Below the pieces are notes generated by a model. It did not search any database, had not been told where the DNA came from, and saw nothing but the letters and a program-made list of their open reading frames with translations. A stretch of DNA of 64,000 bases from Myrica gale (lineage: Eukaryota > Streptophyta > Magnoliopsida > Fagales > Myricaceae). The first letter of the stretch is position 1. Each line of letters opens with the position of its first letter. Below, one piece after another: positions 11,867-25,100 of the stretch. The position numbers and the translations under genes are program-made. The stretch covers positions 14,643,001 to 14,707,000 of the forward strand of contig OZ005609.1 of the NCBI GenBank assembly GCA_963930655.1, in the 5' to 3' direction.

Positions 11867-14307
11867 GTCGTCTATCTGGCTTGGCACATGATTTACCATC
11901 TTTTTGTTGGGGTAGCTCATTGCAGTATAGGTGGAGGGCACATGGCTGCAGGATGATTAGATGATTCTTTATTCATTAGCTTCGAAAGTTTAAAGAAATT
12001 ATTGTTGTCTTCTTTTAGATGAGCAATATCAAATGTATGTAAACAAACACTTAAATATCAATGATTACAAATGCCATTAGACAGTTCGGTGCAGTGGTGC
12101 TTTTCTGGTAAAATTACGTGGTTCCTAGCGATCTTCATGTGGATTCGCTGGCAAATTACCATGCCATTGTGGCTTCCTCTAGTAATGCATTCCCTGATAT
12201 TGTAGTATAGTGACCAATATGTCTTCTAGGTTTCGTGTTGGCGGTAACAAACGTGAAAAAACAGAGTTGAGAGCGAGATCTTGCGTGTGTTATGAACACG
12301 ATATTCGCGCCATTGATGTGGTTCTATGTGGCAAAGGTTTACTTAGCGATCACTTACAAACGTCAATATCACTCCAATAATTTAGGCATACATAATATAT
12401 GTCAAACACGTAGAAATTATTTCTTTCAAGTCCCTTATTTCTGTTTTCAGGACAAAACAAGATCCCCCCCCCCACCCAAAAAAAAAATGCCAATCCCCGA
12501 GCCGAGACAAGCTAGAATCTGCATCCTTCGGGTCTTTTCCCACCTGTGGGATCCTTGATAAGCACGTGTTTGATTCACATGTCAAATTTCACGAAGCCGA
12601 CAAGTCACGCGGTAGAACTTTTGGTCTTTTTGAGGGTGCACATGAAGCTGAGTTGCAGACAAAATTGGTGTCCAAAATGGCTGAGTGCCTATCCATCCAA
12701 CGCGGCAGACTCAGCCCGTAGCTGGACGGATAGTGGGTTAACTCAAAATTGTCTAAACTCTCTCTTATCTGGAAGATGCTGCGAAGCCGAGGCGCGTTGC
12801 GACGGAGTTTAATTACGTGTAGAGTTGTATCACTCTCAGGTCATGTTCCTTGCCCCGGATATGTATCTGAATCAATTTTGGAGTGATTTTGCTATGTGGA
12901 TTTGTTTTCCACGTTCTCCTTGCATTTTGGCTTGAATGAAGGGAAACGGTAGGAAACTCAAAGAAGTTAAGGTGGACCATTCACGAGAGGCCAAACTCAT
13001 GGAGAGGACATTACGGGTTGTTTGGTGAAGCTAGAGGTGGACCATTCCCAACAGGCCAGCAGAATTATGGAACACGACACAAGTGAACTTGTTTGTTGCT
13101 AATCATTCGACCGATTATATGGTTGAATAGGATCTCACACTGCCATTCAATCAAGGGTCATGCTTTCACTTTATAAATTCTCTGCAAAATATCTTCAGCC
13201 GTTGTCTTTTAAGGCTTTATTGGGTTTGCAATTCCATCGTCCACTCGATTTCCCTCACTCGTTCTCCTCTCTCTCTCTTTTCTTATTCTTCTCTTCTAGT
13301 TATATAGATGAGCGAAAGCGATACAAAACACTATATCATTGTAACCTGAAAGCAGTACTTCATTGCTGTCAAATTCTAAACAGACCGTTATTTTTCCAGT
13401 ATGCATAAACAATATGCTTCATCTCGTAAGCGCCTTTTATTTAGGGAGAATATTTAAATATTGACTATTGGGTTTATAAATTAAGGTTACGTACCCATTT
13501 CATCTACAGGTTTTGACATTTTTTAACAAAATAACTTTCAATTTATTCAATTGATCGTAAAGTTCTTTGAGTTCATAATTTTTTTTATCAAACTAGTCAT
13601 TTTTGTTTAAATTCTATCTATAAAGTTAATGATTTATATGTTAATTTGAATCCTAAGTTTACACGTGTCATCTAAATCTAAAATAATGTGACTTATAATT
13701 TTTTTAAGTAATTTTTTTTTCTAATTTTTTATTTTTGCAAAATAATTGAATTTGTTAAAAATAACAAACTAAATTCACATAATTTTAATTTTTGGATGAT
13801 GCGTGTCAAATCTATGATTGGAGCCGGTGAATCATTAACTTTAAAAATAAAATTTTAAGAGAATAGTTTTTTTTGAAAAAAAAATTATAAATTCAGACTT
13901 CTGTAAATCAATTTAAAAATTAAAAGATGATTTGTTAAAATAGATCAAACCTAATAACGAAATAGTTACTTAACCTTATAAATTAAAATGTTGTTTAATT
14001 TATACTCGAATTGAAAAACAGACAGGCGACATTCTACTCATGATAAGTTTTTCTCTCACTAAATTAGATAGTTGACAGCAAACTAATAAAAAAATATCTC
14101 TAGTTTCTTGAGACTTGAGAGGGGTAGGGCATTAGCTTTAGCTCATTAAGAGCCTGTATGGACACAATCCTACAAGTCAACTATCTTTTAAATGCCATAA
14201 GCACCAGTTCCATTTAACGGGTTAAAAAAATTGTTAGGTCTTCAGTTTCAATCCAACGGTTAGACCCTATCTTTTTACCTTTTTGTGTGTGTAAGGTTTT
14301 TTTAGCT
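11867..14307. other. Lipase 3' flank and intergenic DNA
   Basis: The first 200 bases or so are probably 3' UTR. A mixed C10-ACCC-A10 tract lies near 12465-12487. The phrase 'aggtggaccattc..aggcca' occurs twice, near 12970 and 13035, as a local imperfect direct repeat. The small open frames at 12292-12812 and 13160-13408 show no family features. I see no other gene. Confidence 0.55.
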
Positions 14308-14818
14308 TAATTAATTCATTAGTCCTTGGATATTGCTCAATTTCAAATTAGTCCTTAGATTAAGTTTTATCCTCGACTAATTTCTGTAGAATTCTTTGTG
14401 TCGTCGTTTCGTCGACTTGAATGATCTCGTAAATGAAAAAAAAATTCTAATGTGATTAACAAGGACATGCGTTAATTATTAGTCAATAACCACGTGTCTC
14501 CTTTAATTGTCAAATCACCTGGCGTGTTGCATATGACCGATCTTCATTAATCTTTAAATTCTCTACGGGCTAACTCAATGTTTTAAGGGAGAGTTGTAGA
14601 GAATTTTTTTTAGTGACTATTTTAAAATTAATAGGAATTAGTCATACATGGTACGTGCGCTGATTTGGAAATTAAGGAGAACACTTGGTTATTGACAATT
14701 AGTTAACTTGTATCCCCGTTAGACATGAAATATTTTATGAGGACTAGTTTAGGACAAAACTTACTTTATGGACTAATTTATAATTAAGCAATACCATAAT
14801 GACTAATGGAATAATTAT
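14308..14818. mobile_element. Old foldback MITE
   Basis: The left arm (taattaattcattagtcctt.., ..caaattagtccttag) pairs with the reversed right arm (taattattccattagtcatt.., ..aaattagtccataaag) over more than 90 bp with many mismatches. Matching ctctac/gtagag and tgtctcc/ggagaac blocks lie further in. Target duplication was not identified. The layout is like the foldback MULEs elsewhere in this window, but older. Confidence 0.55.
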
Positions 14819-15154
14819 GCATTTTTTTTCATGGGCCGAATGGGAGAATGGACATGCTTGGATTTTGATAAGGCGGGTTTTAGAGTAGTAAGGCCCATTA
14901 CCAGCGGAAGCCTCCGTGCAACTGCAAGAAAACAAAAAAGAACCATTACGACCAAAAGCAAAACTAAGCACCGAAGGAAATGCAAAGGAGATGGGACTTT
15001 TGTAAGGTCCATGGCAACTTGCACCATTCTATCATCCACCTTAAGGATTCACCCAGAACCACCCAAAAATAAATAATAAAAAAAGGACATGCAAACAAAA
15101 ATATATTCCAACATAATTAACAATTGGTTCACTCCTCTTAATTTTCTAGCACAA
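14819..15154. other. Intergenic DNA, nothing recognised
   Basis: The 81-residue open frame at 14831-15076 is lysine-rich without any recognisable domain, and an equally long frame overlaps it on the other strand. I do not call a gene. Confidence 0.5.
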
Positions 15155-15461
15155 TGTTGGAATTTTAGTTATAGTAGAATTGGGATGAGTTCTAGGTTAT
15201 TTCTATTGGGATTGGGAAACTTTTTCACTTGGTTTCTAAATCTAATCCTACTCGTTTGTCTATAAATAGGGGTATATTTTTTATATTATATAAAAAAGTA
15301 GCCTATGTTCCAAGAAAAAGGCTTGAGAGGTTGAGTTGGAGACGTGGCAAAAGATTATTATATTTTTCATAAACCAGATTAAATTTAAATTCTTGTATCT
15401 TGTTCTTCTTTTCTTTTTCCTCTGTTGACCCTTTTGTTGTGCCGTGTGTTGGATTCTAACA
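15155..15461 (+). repeat. Possible solo LTR (Copia-like)
   Basis: The segment begins TGTTGGAATTTTAG and ends GTGTTGGATTCTAACA, TG..CA as in an LTR, with a TATA box (ctataaatagggg, about 15259-15271) and a T/C-rich tract before the end. The flanks cacaa and cttac do not match, so there is no target duplication to prove it. Confidence 0.35.
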
Positions 15462-15984
15462 CTTACCTCTGCTCTTTGATTCAACGGAGTCATATGAATT
15501 ATTGAACTACGGGCTCAAAACACCCAATTAACTACCCTGAGAACATTTGTAGCCACAGTAGAACTGGGTTGCGTCGAGATTGTTCTTGGAAATTGCAATG
15601 CAGAAGCAGAGAAGCAAAAACCAGGATTGATGTAGATGTACCGACAACCTTGAAAACCTCCACAAGGAAATACATTTTTGTCAAACTAAGGAATGGAATT
15701 CTGCAAGAGTGACAGAAGTCGGTTTTGAACCCGTTCTTAAGTCTACAGAAATTTTACTGAACGCTCGGACAATTTTTGTCGTTTTGACTGACAAGGGACG
15801 CCATTTTGGACTTATGACGGAGAGGATAGGTCAAACCTGGGGAAAGTGGAAGGGAGGGAGGAACAGCTAGGGTCTCGTTTGGGTTTGGCCCAATGCAGTA
15901 CTTATTTTAAGATCCCTCTCCAGCTCAACTGTAAAAACCTTCATTACCAATCGATAGGGCCATCTTTAACTTGAGCCCGTATTA
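15462..15984. other. Intergenic DNA, probably retrotransposon debris
   Basis: No gene seen. It lies directly upstream of an LTR relic and may be a decayed part of it. Confidence 0.4.
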
Positions 15985-16370
15985 ATAATTGATGGGTCAT
16001 AATACGAATGATCTAGCCTATTGAAATATATCAATTGTAGTCTCATCCAAGTAGTGTATTCAAGGTCTCTGATCCGCTCACATATGAATTTGTCCCCCAT
16101 ATTTTTTCGCTCATTTACTCAAAGAGTCATAAGACTCACGGAGCTCAGACCCTTAGGACTCTAATTCCCCCACATATAAATAGGCAAGTACTCTCATTTA
16201 TATTTTTTTAAGCTGTAATTGCTCTTCTAATACTCAGTTTTTCTTGAGATATGACTTAGGCATCGAAGTCTCCCGATCCAACTCTGCCCCCTCTTATTAT
16301 TCCCTTTCAGGTCTTATTAGCTTTGGCTATTGGTGATTTTTGACATCATCAGTTGACGCCGTTTGTGGGA
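15985..16370 (+). repeat. LTR end and primer site of a decayed Ty3/gypsy (Tat-like) element
   Basis: The block matches 33870-34172: gatgggtcataata, caattgtagtc, ccccacatataaataggcaag (TATA region) and agctgtaattgctctt. It ends in ttgacgccgtttgtggga at 16353-16370. That is a degenerate form of the TTGGCGCCGT-TGTGGGA primer-site block found after the LTRs of many plant Tat-branch elements. No gag or pol remains next to it. Confidence 0.6.
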
Positions 16371-16886
16371 ATATTTTCGAAAAAATAATCACCTTCAAAC
16401 ACTTTTCCGTCCACCACAGCGATTTTAAACCATCTCCCTTGCATCCCTTGTTACTATCGATATCTGGGAACATGTTGGTTGAGAATTCAAGACATCCTTT
16501 TGAGACGATCTTCTCAGGGAAGATGTTCTTTGTTTTTGGTTTTGATGCATCACCAGTAGAGGATTCCTATAATCTTTATGACTAATTTAGATTTTCTTCT
16601 GATATATCGTAGATCACTTGTAGTGAAGATTTTATACGTTACAAATTAGTTTTTTTTTTGCATACTCCTTAATCTTTCTTGGGGGAAATTTCTTCGTTAA
16701 AGACTAGGATCTTATTCAATATATTGGTGTTGGTTTCTCACAGTATTGTGTGTCATTAGTGAAATTGTTTTCAGAAGGTAGCAGTATAGCTTTCATTTGT
16801 TGATGATAATCTTTCTTTGTGGTTCTGAATTGATTAAGATGCAATTCACAGTCAGGATAAGATCCGAATTCACATTATCATGGTCA
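16371..16886. other. Probable leader of the decayed retrotransposon
   Basis: Sequence follows directly on the primer-like site, as an untranslated leader would. The open frame at 16340-16585 begins upstream of the primer site and is not credible as Gag. Nothing else was recognised. Confidence 0.35.
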
Positions 16887-18215
16887 CAGTAGCGGAACCA
16901 GGATTAAAATCCATGGGTGTCAAACTTTAAAGGCGAAATGACAAAAAAAATTTTCCTTCGTAATGCAAAACACTGTCTTAGAGTTTTTTTTTCTACGTCA
17001 TTGTCTTAGAGTTATAATGTCGAAAATTAAAGACTAAAAGCATTAAAAATATTGGAATACATGTACAGTAATATATACTGCGACTGAGATGTGACAATTG
17101 GATCCTACGAGTTTGCATCTTCTGAAAATGTTGCAAAATGACTTCGTTCTCAATAGTTTTAAAAACTTCTTACTCGATGTACACTAACATGCAACCATTC
17201 ATTCAGTTATCTCTCATCCTATTACGCAAATCACTTTTGATGATCTAATTTAAGTTAATTCTCTACTTAATTCTAAAACTTTAGAACAAATTATAGATGA
17301 TTTTGATGGTTGAGGTTTTGATGCCATTAGAGGTTGTCTTTCTTACATTTTTTTGTTACTACCACAACTGAGATCTGTCTTTTTTTTTTCCTATTTTTTC
17401 TTTTGACAAAAGGTTACTTGGGATGCATTTGTAATTTACTTTCTCTAGGTTCTATGGATTTGAAATTGAAAGATATTCACATTCTTCAAAGCAACTTACA
17501 CACACAAAGCAACAATTGATGGCAAACCATGCTCTGAATAATAAAAATAAAATTTACAGGATAAGCAAGATTTAGTAAAAGAGTTCCTTAGATAAACATA
17601 TCCCAAAAGTGATAAGAACTTTAATTTGGCCTATACAAGAATCCTAAACAAACACAACATTTTTCGAGGTCTCTAATAAAAATGAAAAAACAAATCAACA
17701 TAGGGAGAAAAAAATGAAGTGATCTTGATTGTGAAAAATTATGAGCAAAAAGTAAATAATTTTTTACTAACATAAATTTAGCAAGATGACAAGAAGTTAC
17801 CCCTCGGTTAAAGAACTTGTAATCGATGCAAAACAAAAAATTATAATAACTGTATATTTGTCTCAATTATTATGTAGCACTAGGAGCAAAATCAATGTAT
17901 AGAAAAAAAAATGTTTTAGATCCGATACTCATTAAGTCTCTTTGGCCTGGACTTAATGGGTATCAGGCCTAGCTAATTTATAAAGAAAAAAAAACCTAAG
18001 TCTAAATTTTTTTTTGGGGGCTTCCGCCCCTGAATTGGCCATCGTTTAGGACTCCAATGGACGGACTGGTCAAGCATCTCTTCGGATATAGTTCCTCTGA
18101 ATACTTGAACTGCGAATTGCATAATTGATACGTTTCAACTATGTCCTTGGTTAATCTTGCCACCAACTGTACAATTGAAAGAAGTTTTCGCACAACAACG
18201 CGCAAAGCGTGCGAC
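16887..18215 (+). mobile_element. Truncated hAT relic with a transposase C-terminal remnant
   Basis: The left end cagtagcggaaccagg resembles the terminus of the intact relative at 18578 (cagtggcggagccag), and the following 150 bases are also similar. Near 18156-18195 the plus strand reads LATNCTIERSF. This matches the hAT dimerisation-domain signature LPATNCTIERSFS of transposases often labelled zinc finger MYM-type protein 1-like. Stop codons and frame changes surround it, and no right terminus or target duplication was found. It could be the remains of the autonomous partner of the neighbouring element. Confidence 0.5.
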
Positions 18216-18577
18216 TTTAAATATTCTGTTGATGATAATCTTTCTTTTGTTTTCTTATAATTTTTTGTTGGAATTATTCCTTCTTATATAAAATTTAAAT
18301 ATGCATCAGAATCTATCAAGCCTATGAATTTAAATGAATATTCATTGTTTACTATAATATTTACTTCTCAACACTAATTTTGAAAGTTTATTTTGTTTAC
18401 TAATCCTGAAAATTTATTATTTTCTTCATCTTCAAAACTTGTTCGGTTTCTTCTTCAAAGCGAGAATAATCATGCTTGTAATTTATGGTTGTTTTCAAAT
18501 ACGCTTCTATGTTTTTTAATTGGGAGGGGAAAGTGGGACGTCTCACCCCTTCGCATGAGAGGGTGGCACCATGAAGT

Positions 18578-20158
18578 CAGTGGCGGAGCCAGAAACCCAA
18601 TCAATGGGGGGCAAACTTTGAAGGAAAAATGATAAAAAAAAAATTTACTACGTAATGCAAAAAAATGTCTTAAGAGTATAAATATAAAAAATTAAGGATT
18701 AAAAACACTAAAAATATTGAAATACACGTACCGTACTATTTGCTGATACTGAGAGGTGACATTAAAGATTAAATTCTTGTTGTTCAAGACACCAATAGAG
18801 CACCAACTAATCACACAAACAAAAGTATTTATATATATATATATTCTTTGTAAAACAAAACACATAAATGAAATAAAGTATTTTCAGCAATATAACTATT
18901 TACTTCCATAAATGAAGTACTTATTTTTGTTGCTAAAAAGGATGTGCCCTATGCTCAATAAGTCCTACTGAATTTGTTGGGATCTGTAAAAAGAAAACAT
19001 TAACACATAAATGAGAAAAATAAACAATTACTGTATTTCTGTTATTCTTGAAAGAAACAAAAGCAAAACGAAGCATATTGGAAAAAGAAGCCAAATGATC
19101 TAAAGTTCAAAAAGAATTCAGGTTCCAATGGCATAAAAATACTTCTCACCTTGCTATAGTTTTTTTTAGTGTGACAGTACTATTGAACACAGGCTTCTCA
19201 AGAGTGGAATTTCTATCAACAATAAAATAACCCGAAATTGCAAGGAGGAATTACATACTTGGTAAATTATAATAGAAAAAAAATTTGGACAAAAAGTTCA
19301 ATTTTAACATCCAAATAACTATTCTACTCCCCTTACAAAATGAGAAAACAGAAAAATCTTAGTTCAAAGTGCCCATTACCTGGCTAAATTAATGGCTAAA
19401 ATTTTGAAGAAATAGATTTATAACTTGATCCAAACGTCACAAATTACAATGGAAAATAAGTTCCACCTTTAGAGAAAGACAATTAAAAACAAGTTAATCT
19501 CATGGGCTATAAAAATCAGACCTAAACAAACAACAGATAGATGAAAATGAGTCTTACTTCAACTTTGGATTTTCATAAATTGTGGAGAAGTCAGACATGT
19601 AAAATTAGATGATGATAGTGACAATAAAATGATATAACCAATTATTCTCTAGTAAGTAAAGATGGACACGCAACACACTTGAATAATTGAATTATCACTT
19701 ATCCAACAAGAGCACACCACCCCCTTTCTCAGTATTTGCGATATCCAAATTCTCAACCAAGTCCAACATAAAAGGCAAAAGAACAAAAAGAAAAGCAGCA
19801 CTAGAATAGTGAAAACATCTATTTCAAGGATTACAACACACAACGATTATCAAGACTTAGGAGAAGTATATGAAATATTCGTCGCAAAATTCACGACAAC
19901 GTCGACAAGTTAAGGTAGGATTTCAAGTTTTGACATAAATAAATATCTCTCTGCTTATTCATTTAATTTGATTTTGAGGTACTGGGCTGTTTGGGTCTTA
20001 AGGGGTGCGGGCTGATTCATCTAGGCAGGCAAGGGGGGCAAGCATAATTTTTATTTGGCCAAGGGGGCAAACCTAATAAAAAAAATGCATGTGAAAATTT
20101 TTTTCGGGGGGAGCCAACCGGGGTAATGGCCCCTGTTCGCCCCCTCCCTCCGCCTGTG
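18578..20158. mobile_element. Non-autonomous hAT element (CAGTGGCGGAG termini)
   Basis: The left terminus CAGTGGCGGAGCC and reversed right terminus CACAGGCGGAGGG are flanked by a perfect 8-bp duplication, catgaagt, at 18570-18577 and 20159-20166. The 1581-bp interior is AT-rich and does not encode a transposase. The pre-insertion sequence, ..caccatgaagttacaatg.., is a unit of the minisatellite that continues at 20161, so the element entered that repeat. Confidence 0.88.
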
Positions 20159-20285
20159 CATGAAGTTACAATGCTAAGAGCACCCATAATGATACAATGC
20201 TAAGAGCACCATGAAGTTACAGTGCAAGAGCGTCTTTAATGTTACAGTGCCAAGAGCACCCATAATGATACAATGCCAAGAGCAC
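20159..20285. repeat. Minisatellite block, 'gagcacc/ttacagtg' type
   Basis: Units of roughly 25-30 bp of the form 'aatgatacaatgctaagagcacc' and 'atgaagttacagtgcaagagcg' repeat here. The same repeat resumes at 20654-20676, 27437-28000 and 32868-33300, interrupted by transposons. Confidence 0.8.
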
Positions 20286-20653
20286 TAGCTAGGGCTGAAC
20301 AGGATCGGAAAATCGGACCGGATTTGCGGTCCGGTCCGGTCCTAATTCTTAAAAAGCGGTCCGGTCCGGACCGGTCTTCTTTGTTAATAAATGCGGCCCG
20401 GACCGGACTGGACCGCATTTATTAAAAAAAATAAAAATATATATTTTTTATAATTTTTAATACAAATTATAAACTTAAAACATTTAATTTTAATCTAAAC
20501 TAAAACTTAACATTTTTATATGCACTCCCCTTTTGAAATTAACCTAATTTTTAAAAAAAAATTAAAAAATTGAAAAAAATTAAAACCGGTCTGGTCCTTT
20601 ATTTTAAGAGGACCAGATATTCGGTTCGACCGAAAATTCGATTTTCAGCCCTA
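20286..20653. mobile_element. Small hAT MITE with ggtccggtcc subterminal repeats
   Basis: The reversed right terminus TAGGGCTGAAAATC matches TAGGGCTGAAC at 20290. A perfect 8-bp duplication, aagagcac, lies at 20278-20285 and 20654-20661. Between the left duplication and the left terminus there are four extra bases, tagc. Dense ggtccggtcc/ggaccgg repeats occupy 20330-20420 and can fold into a hairpin. There is no coding capacity. Confidence 0.85.
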
Positions 20654-21477
20654 AAGAGCACCATGAAGTTATAGTGTGATGCAAATCATAGCACGACTTC
20701 GAAGGATCTAGTCCAAGTCCCAATTGGGCCGATTACGAGAGCATGAGCTAAGAAGTTCAAAAATGTACTCAACAGTCTAATTCAAGAGGCATGAGCTCAA
20801 GCAAATTTGTGGAAGCTCATTCAACATGATCCACGTGAGCAACCAAGAAGCATCACCTCGATTCAAGTTCTAGAAGATTCTGGTCAAGGACAAGCGTAGA
20901 TTGGAAAGAATTGATTTTGGGTGATTAAGCATCAACAAGTTCTAGAATGATCTGATTTTAGGCCTTCACGCCACCTTCTTTCCTTTTTTACTGTTTTTTT
21001 ATGGGCGTGTATGGCTATTTTAGGTGCCACTTTGTTTCATTTTTTTGTTGTCTTTTGACTCTAGTAGGCGTCCAACTTGTTCTTTCCTAGAGGAGTTGAT
21101 TTCTTGTTTTATTCTAGGCGACTAAGGATTTATTTTCTTACCAAATTTCAATTTTAATTAGGACAATTATGGTAGGGTTTTTTTCCTTGTCATGTTCAGC
21201 CTTTTAAATAGGCGTCTAAGCAATGAGAAGAGGTAGACTTTGATTCCATAAATTTGTGAGATTAATTCTCGACGGTTCTTTGAAGAACTATTCGAACTTA
21301 ACAGGATTTCTCGTGGCGTTCATCACGACTTATCAAACGGAATTTCCATCACCGTTTGTGGCGTCTTCTTATCCTAGGTTCTCTTGTTTATCATATACAA
21401 CGAGTCGAGGTCTCCATCCAAATCTGTCCCTAGAAAGATCTTAGGTTCCCTCTCGTTGTCTTGACCAGGTTCACATC

Positions 21478-22158
21478 TTTTGGTATCAAAGTAAGGTTCT
21501 AGTTCAGGTTTGCCTATCTTTTAAATTATGTCATGTCTTTGTTTCTTCTTTAATTCGGTCCACATATCCTAGTTAGCCGAATTCCTTTACACCCCTCTGT
21601 TCATTATTATTGTTTGTTCTAGTTTATCTCAATATCTTATTCCTCTATTATCAAAAGAAAGTTGCTGATAAAAAAAAAGAGAGAGAAAGAGACTCGAAGA
21701 AGAATAAGACAAAAAGGAGTCCAAAAAAGAGAGTACAAAAACCGAACAAAGAAAATTTTGTTCGCTTCCATACATTGTGGTTCCAATAGGTCTGAAAACC
21801 ACCTCTCCCCAAAAGCAAGTTTTTTCTCTCGTGGAAACTTTTTGCTATTCTATGCTTCCAAATTTCCTTGATGATGTTGCTATTCTAATCAGTCGTGTTC
21901 CTTGTATTCAAATCTGAAATTCCTTGATGAGTTCTTGGTGATTTGTTGCTGGAAATTTTGAATATTGTTTATTTAGTTTCAAAAGAACTGAAAGAGAATT
22001 ATCAAGTGGAAAAAACAAGTGGTGAGAACATCAGAGGGTAGAAAACCACGTACTCTTTTGAGGGAAACACGAGTGTAGAGTGATTCACATTCTTGAGTGT
22101 AAACACGCAAGGGAGAGAATTGTGAGGTCCTTTTTTCTAACTTTACTTTGCAGCAATC
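21478..22158 (+). other. Leader of the decayed gypsy element
   Basis: The primer site is followed by about 650 bases of untranslated leader before the probable Gag start near 22159. The AG-rich stretch at 21660-21760 has a chance open frame and no recognisable protein. Confidence 0.5.
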
Positions 22159-25100
22159 ATGTCTCACAATGGTGCTAAGAGCAGTGCCGATGATGCTACG
22201 ACGCTAGTTGATGCGAAAGTGTTATGGAGGCCATGTTGAGTGAGATGAGGCATGTGATGAGGTTGGAGCTGGACTAGGTTCATGAAAGGATAGATCAGAT
22301 GGAGAATGCCCGTGAGAAGCAGCCACAAAACGTCGCTAATGTGCAAAAAAGGGAAAGAGCTCAACAGCGGGAAGCGAGGGATGAAGATGAAGAGTCTTAT
22401 GGTTCTGTATATGATGAAGAAGATGATCGTGATTCTGTTGTTGGTTATAGGAGACATGGAAGGCGGTTTAGAGAAGCTAGGAACCGGGAAGATAACAACT
22501 TTGGTGGTATTAAGATGAAGATTTCGTCTTTTCAAGGTAGATCTGATCCTGAAGCATACCTTGAGTGAGAGAAGAAGATAGAGGTTTGTTTGTTTGTCAC
22601 AATTATTCCGAGACAAAGAAGGTAAAATTAGCTATGATTGAATTTTCTAACTATGCAATTACTTGGCAGGATCAACTTGTGATAAACAGGAGGTGGAATA
22701 GAGAACGACCAATAGAGACATGAGAGGATATGACAACGGTGATGAGGAAGCGGTTCGTTCCAAGTTACTACTATCGAGAGTTATACAAAAAATTACAAGG
22801 TCTTAGACACGGAAGCTGGAGCGTAGAGGATTACTACAAGGAGATGGAGATTGCTATGATCTGAGCTATCGTAGAGGATGATCGAGAGGCTACAATGACT
22901 AGATTTTTACTTGGATTAAATCGGGAAATCCATGATAAGGTAAAGATGTAGCATTATGTGGAGTTAGAAGATATGGTGCATATGACCATCAAAGTGGAGC
23001 AGCAACTCAAGAGAGGGAGTGGGTCACGTGCAGGCTATAAATCCAGTTTTATCTCTTGGACACCGAGTTATACCAAGCAGCTTGATAAGTTACAAATGTC
23101 CAAATCCGAGCCCAAGCCTGCAAACATCAACAACTTTCCTCAAGGTAAAACTGACCCTTTTACCTCTAGGAATTGAGACATTAAATGTTTTAGATGTCAA
23201 AGCAGGGGACACGTGAATCAATGCCCAAACAAGTAGATCATGGTGAAATCGTGACCGACAATGACGACCTGCCACCCTTGGAGGACATTTCCGAGGAGGA
23301 ATATTTAGCCTCTGATGCATTGACATTGGTGGCAAGCAAAGAATTGAGCTTGCAAGCAAAGGGAGTTGATGAAGTGCAGTGAGAAAATATCTTTCACACT
23401 AAGTGCTACGTCAAGGACAAGCTATGTAGTATGATTATTGATGGTGGTAGTTGTATTAACGTTGCAAGCACAATTATGGTGGAATAATTGGGATTGCCCA
23501 TGTTGAAGCACCCTAGACTGTACAGTTGCAACGGCTAAATGACAGTGGTGAGATAAGGGTGAACAAACAAGTGTTAGTTGCTTTTTGAATCGGTAAAAAT
23601 GAAGATGAAGTGTTATGTGATATAGTACCGATGCAAGCAGGATACTTATTGCTAGGACGTTCATGGCAGTTCGATAGGCAAGTGAAGCATGATGGCTTTA
23701 CAAACAAGTACTCTTTTGTACTTAATCAACGATCAATCACTCTTATACCATTGACAGCGCAACAAGTATATGAGGACAAAATGAGGTTGCAAAAAGAGTA
23801 TGATCAAAAGAAAAAGTGTGAAAATCAGAAAGAGGCCGAGAAAAAATCAAAATTTGGCCATTGAGAGAAAATCAGAGAGAAAACAAAAGAATTTCTATGC
23901 AAAAGTGAGTGAGATCAAACAAGCAATGTTTTCAAATCAGCATATGATTGTACTATTGTACAAAGAGGCATTTCTAAACACTAACGAACTTGACCTTGCT
24001 TTGCCTAGTTCTCTTGTCTCTCTTTTGCAGGAATATAAGGATGTCTTTCCCGATGAAACACCACATGAGTTGCCTCCAATTTGAGGGATTGAACATCAAA
24101 TTGATTATGTTCCCGGTGCAACAATTCCAAACCGACCAGCCTATAGGAGCAATCCTGAGGAGACAAAGGAGCTTCAACGGCAGATAAGTGAGTTGTTGGA
24201 GAAAGGGCAAGTGAGGGATAGCATGAGTCCATGCGCGGTTCCAGTTTTACTTGTACCTAAGAAGGATGTGACGTGGAGAAAGTGTGTTGATTTTCGAGCC
24301 ATCAACAACATAACGGTAAAGTATCGGCATCCTATTTCTCGCTTAGATAATATGTTAGATGAGCTGCATGGTTCTTGCGTGTTTTCTAAGATAGATTTAA
24401 ATAGTGATTACCATCAGATTAGGATAAAAGAAGGAGATGAATGGAAATCCACCTTTAAAACAAAATAGGGTTTGTATGAATGGTTAGTTATGTCTTTTGG
24501 ATTGACTAATGCTCTGAGCACCTTTATGAGGCTTATGAACCATGTTTTGCGTGCATTTATAAGCAAATTTGTTGTTGTTTACTTTGATGATATAGTCATT
24601 TATCGCAAAAACGTGGACAATCATGTAGTACATCTGAAATCTGTTTTAGATGTGCTAAGGAAATAAAAGTTGTTTGCTAATTTGAAGAAATGTACTTTTT
24701 AAATCGATAAACTTGTATTTCTGGGATTTGTTGTTAGTGCACAAGGTATACAAGTTGATGAAGAAAAGGTACATGCAATCCAAGATTGGCCGAGTCCCAC
24801 AAGTGTAGGTAATGTTTATAGTTTTCATGTATTTGCTAGTTTTTACCTGCGATTCATGAAGGACTTTAGTAGTATAGTCATACCGCTTAGCGAAGTGATA
24901 AAAAAGAACGTTGGATTTAGATGGGGAGAAGAACAAGAGAAGGTGTTTCAATTGATCAAAGAGAAGCTAACCAACAATCTTTTATTGTCTTTATCTAACT
25001 TTCGAAAACATTTGAAATTGAATGTAATGCTTCAGGTATTGGTATAAGTGCATTTCTTATGCAAGAAGGACGACCAATTGCTTACTTCAGCGAGAAACTA

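Noticed and set aside
15155..15461. Complete Copia retrotransposon
   Set aside because: No internal region, primer site or matching flanks; at most a solo LTR.
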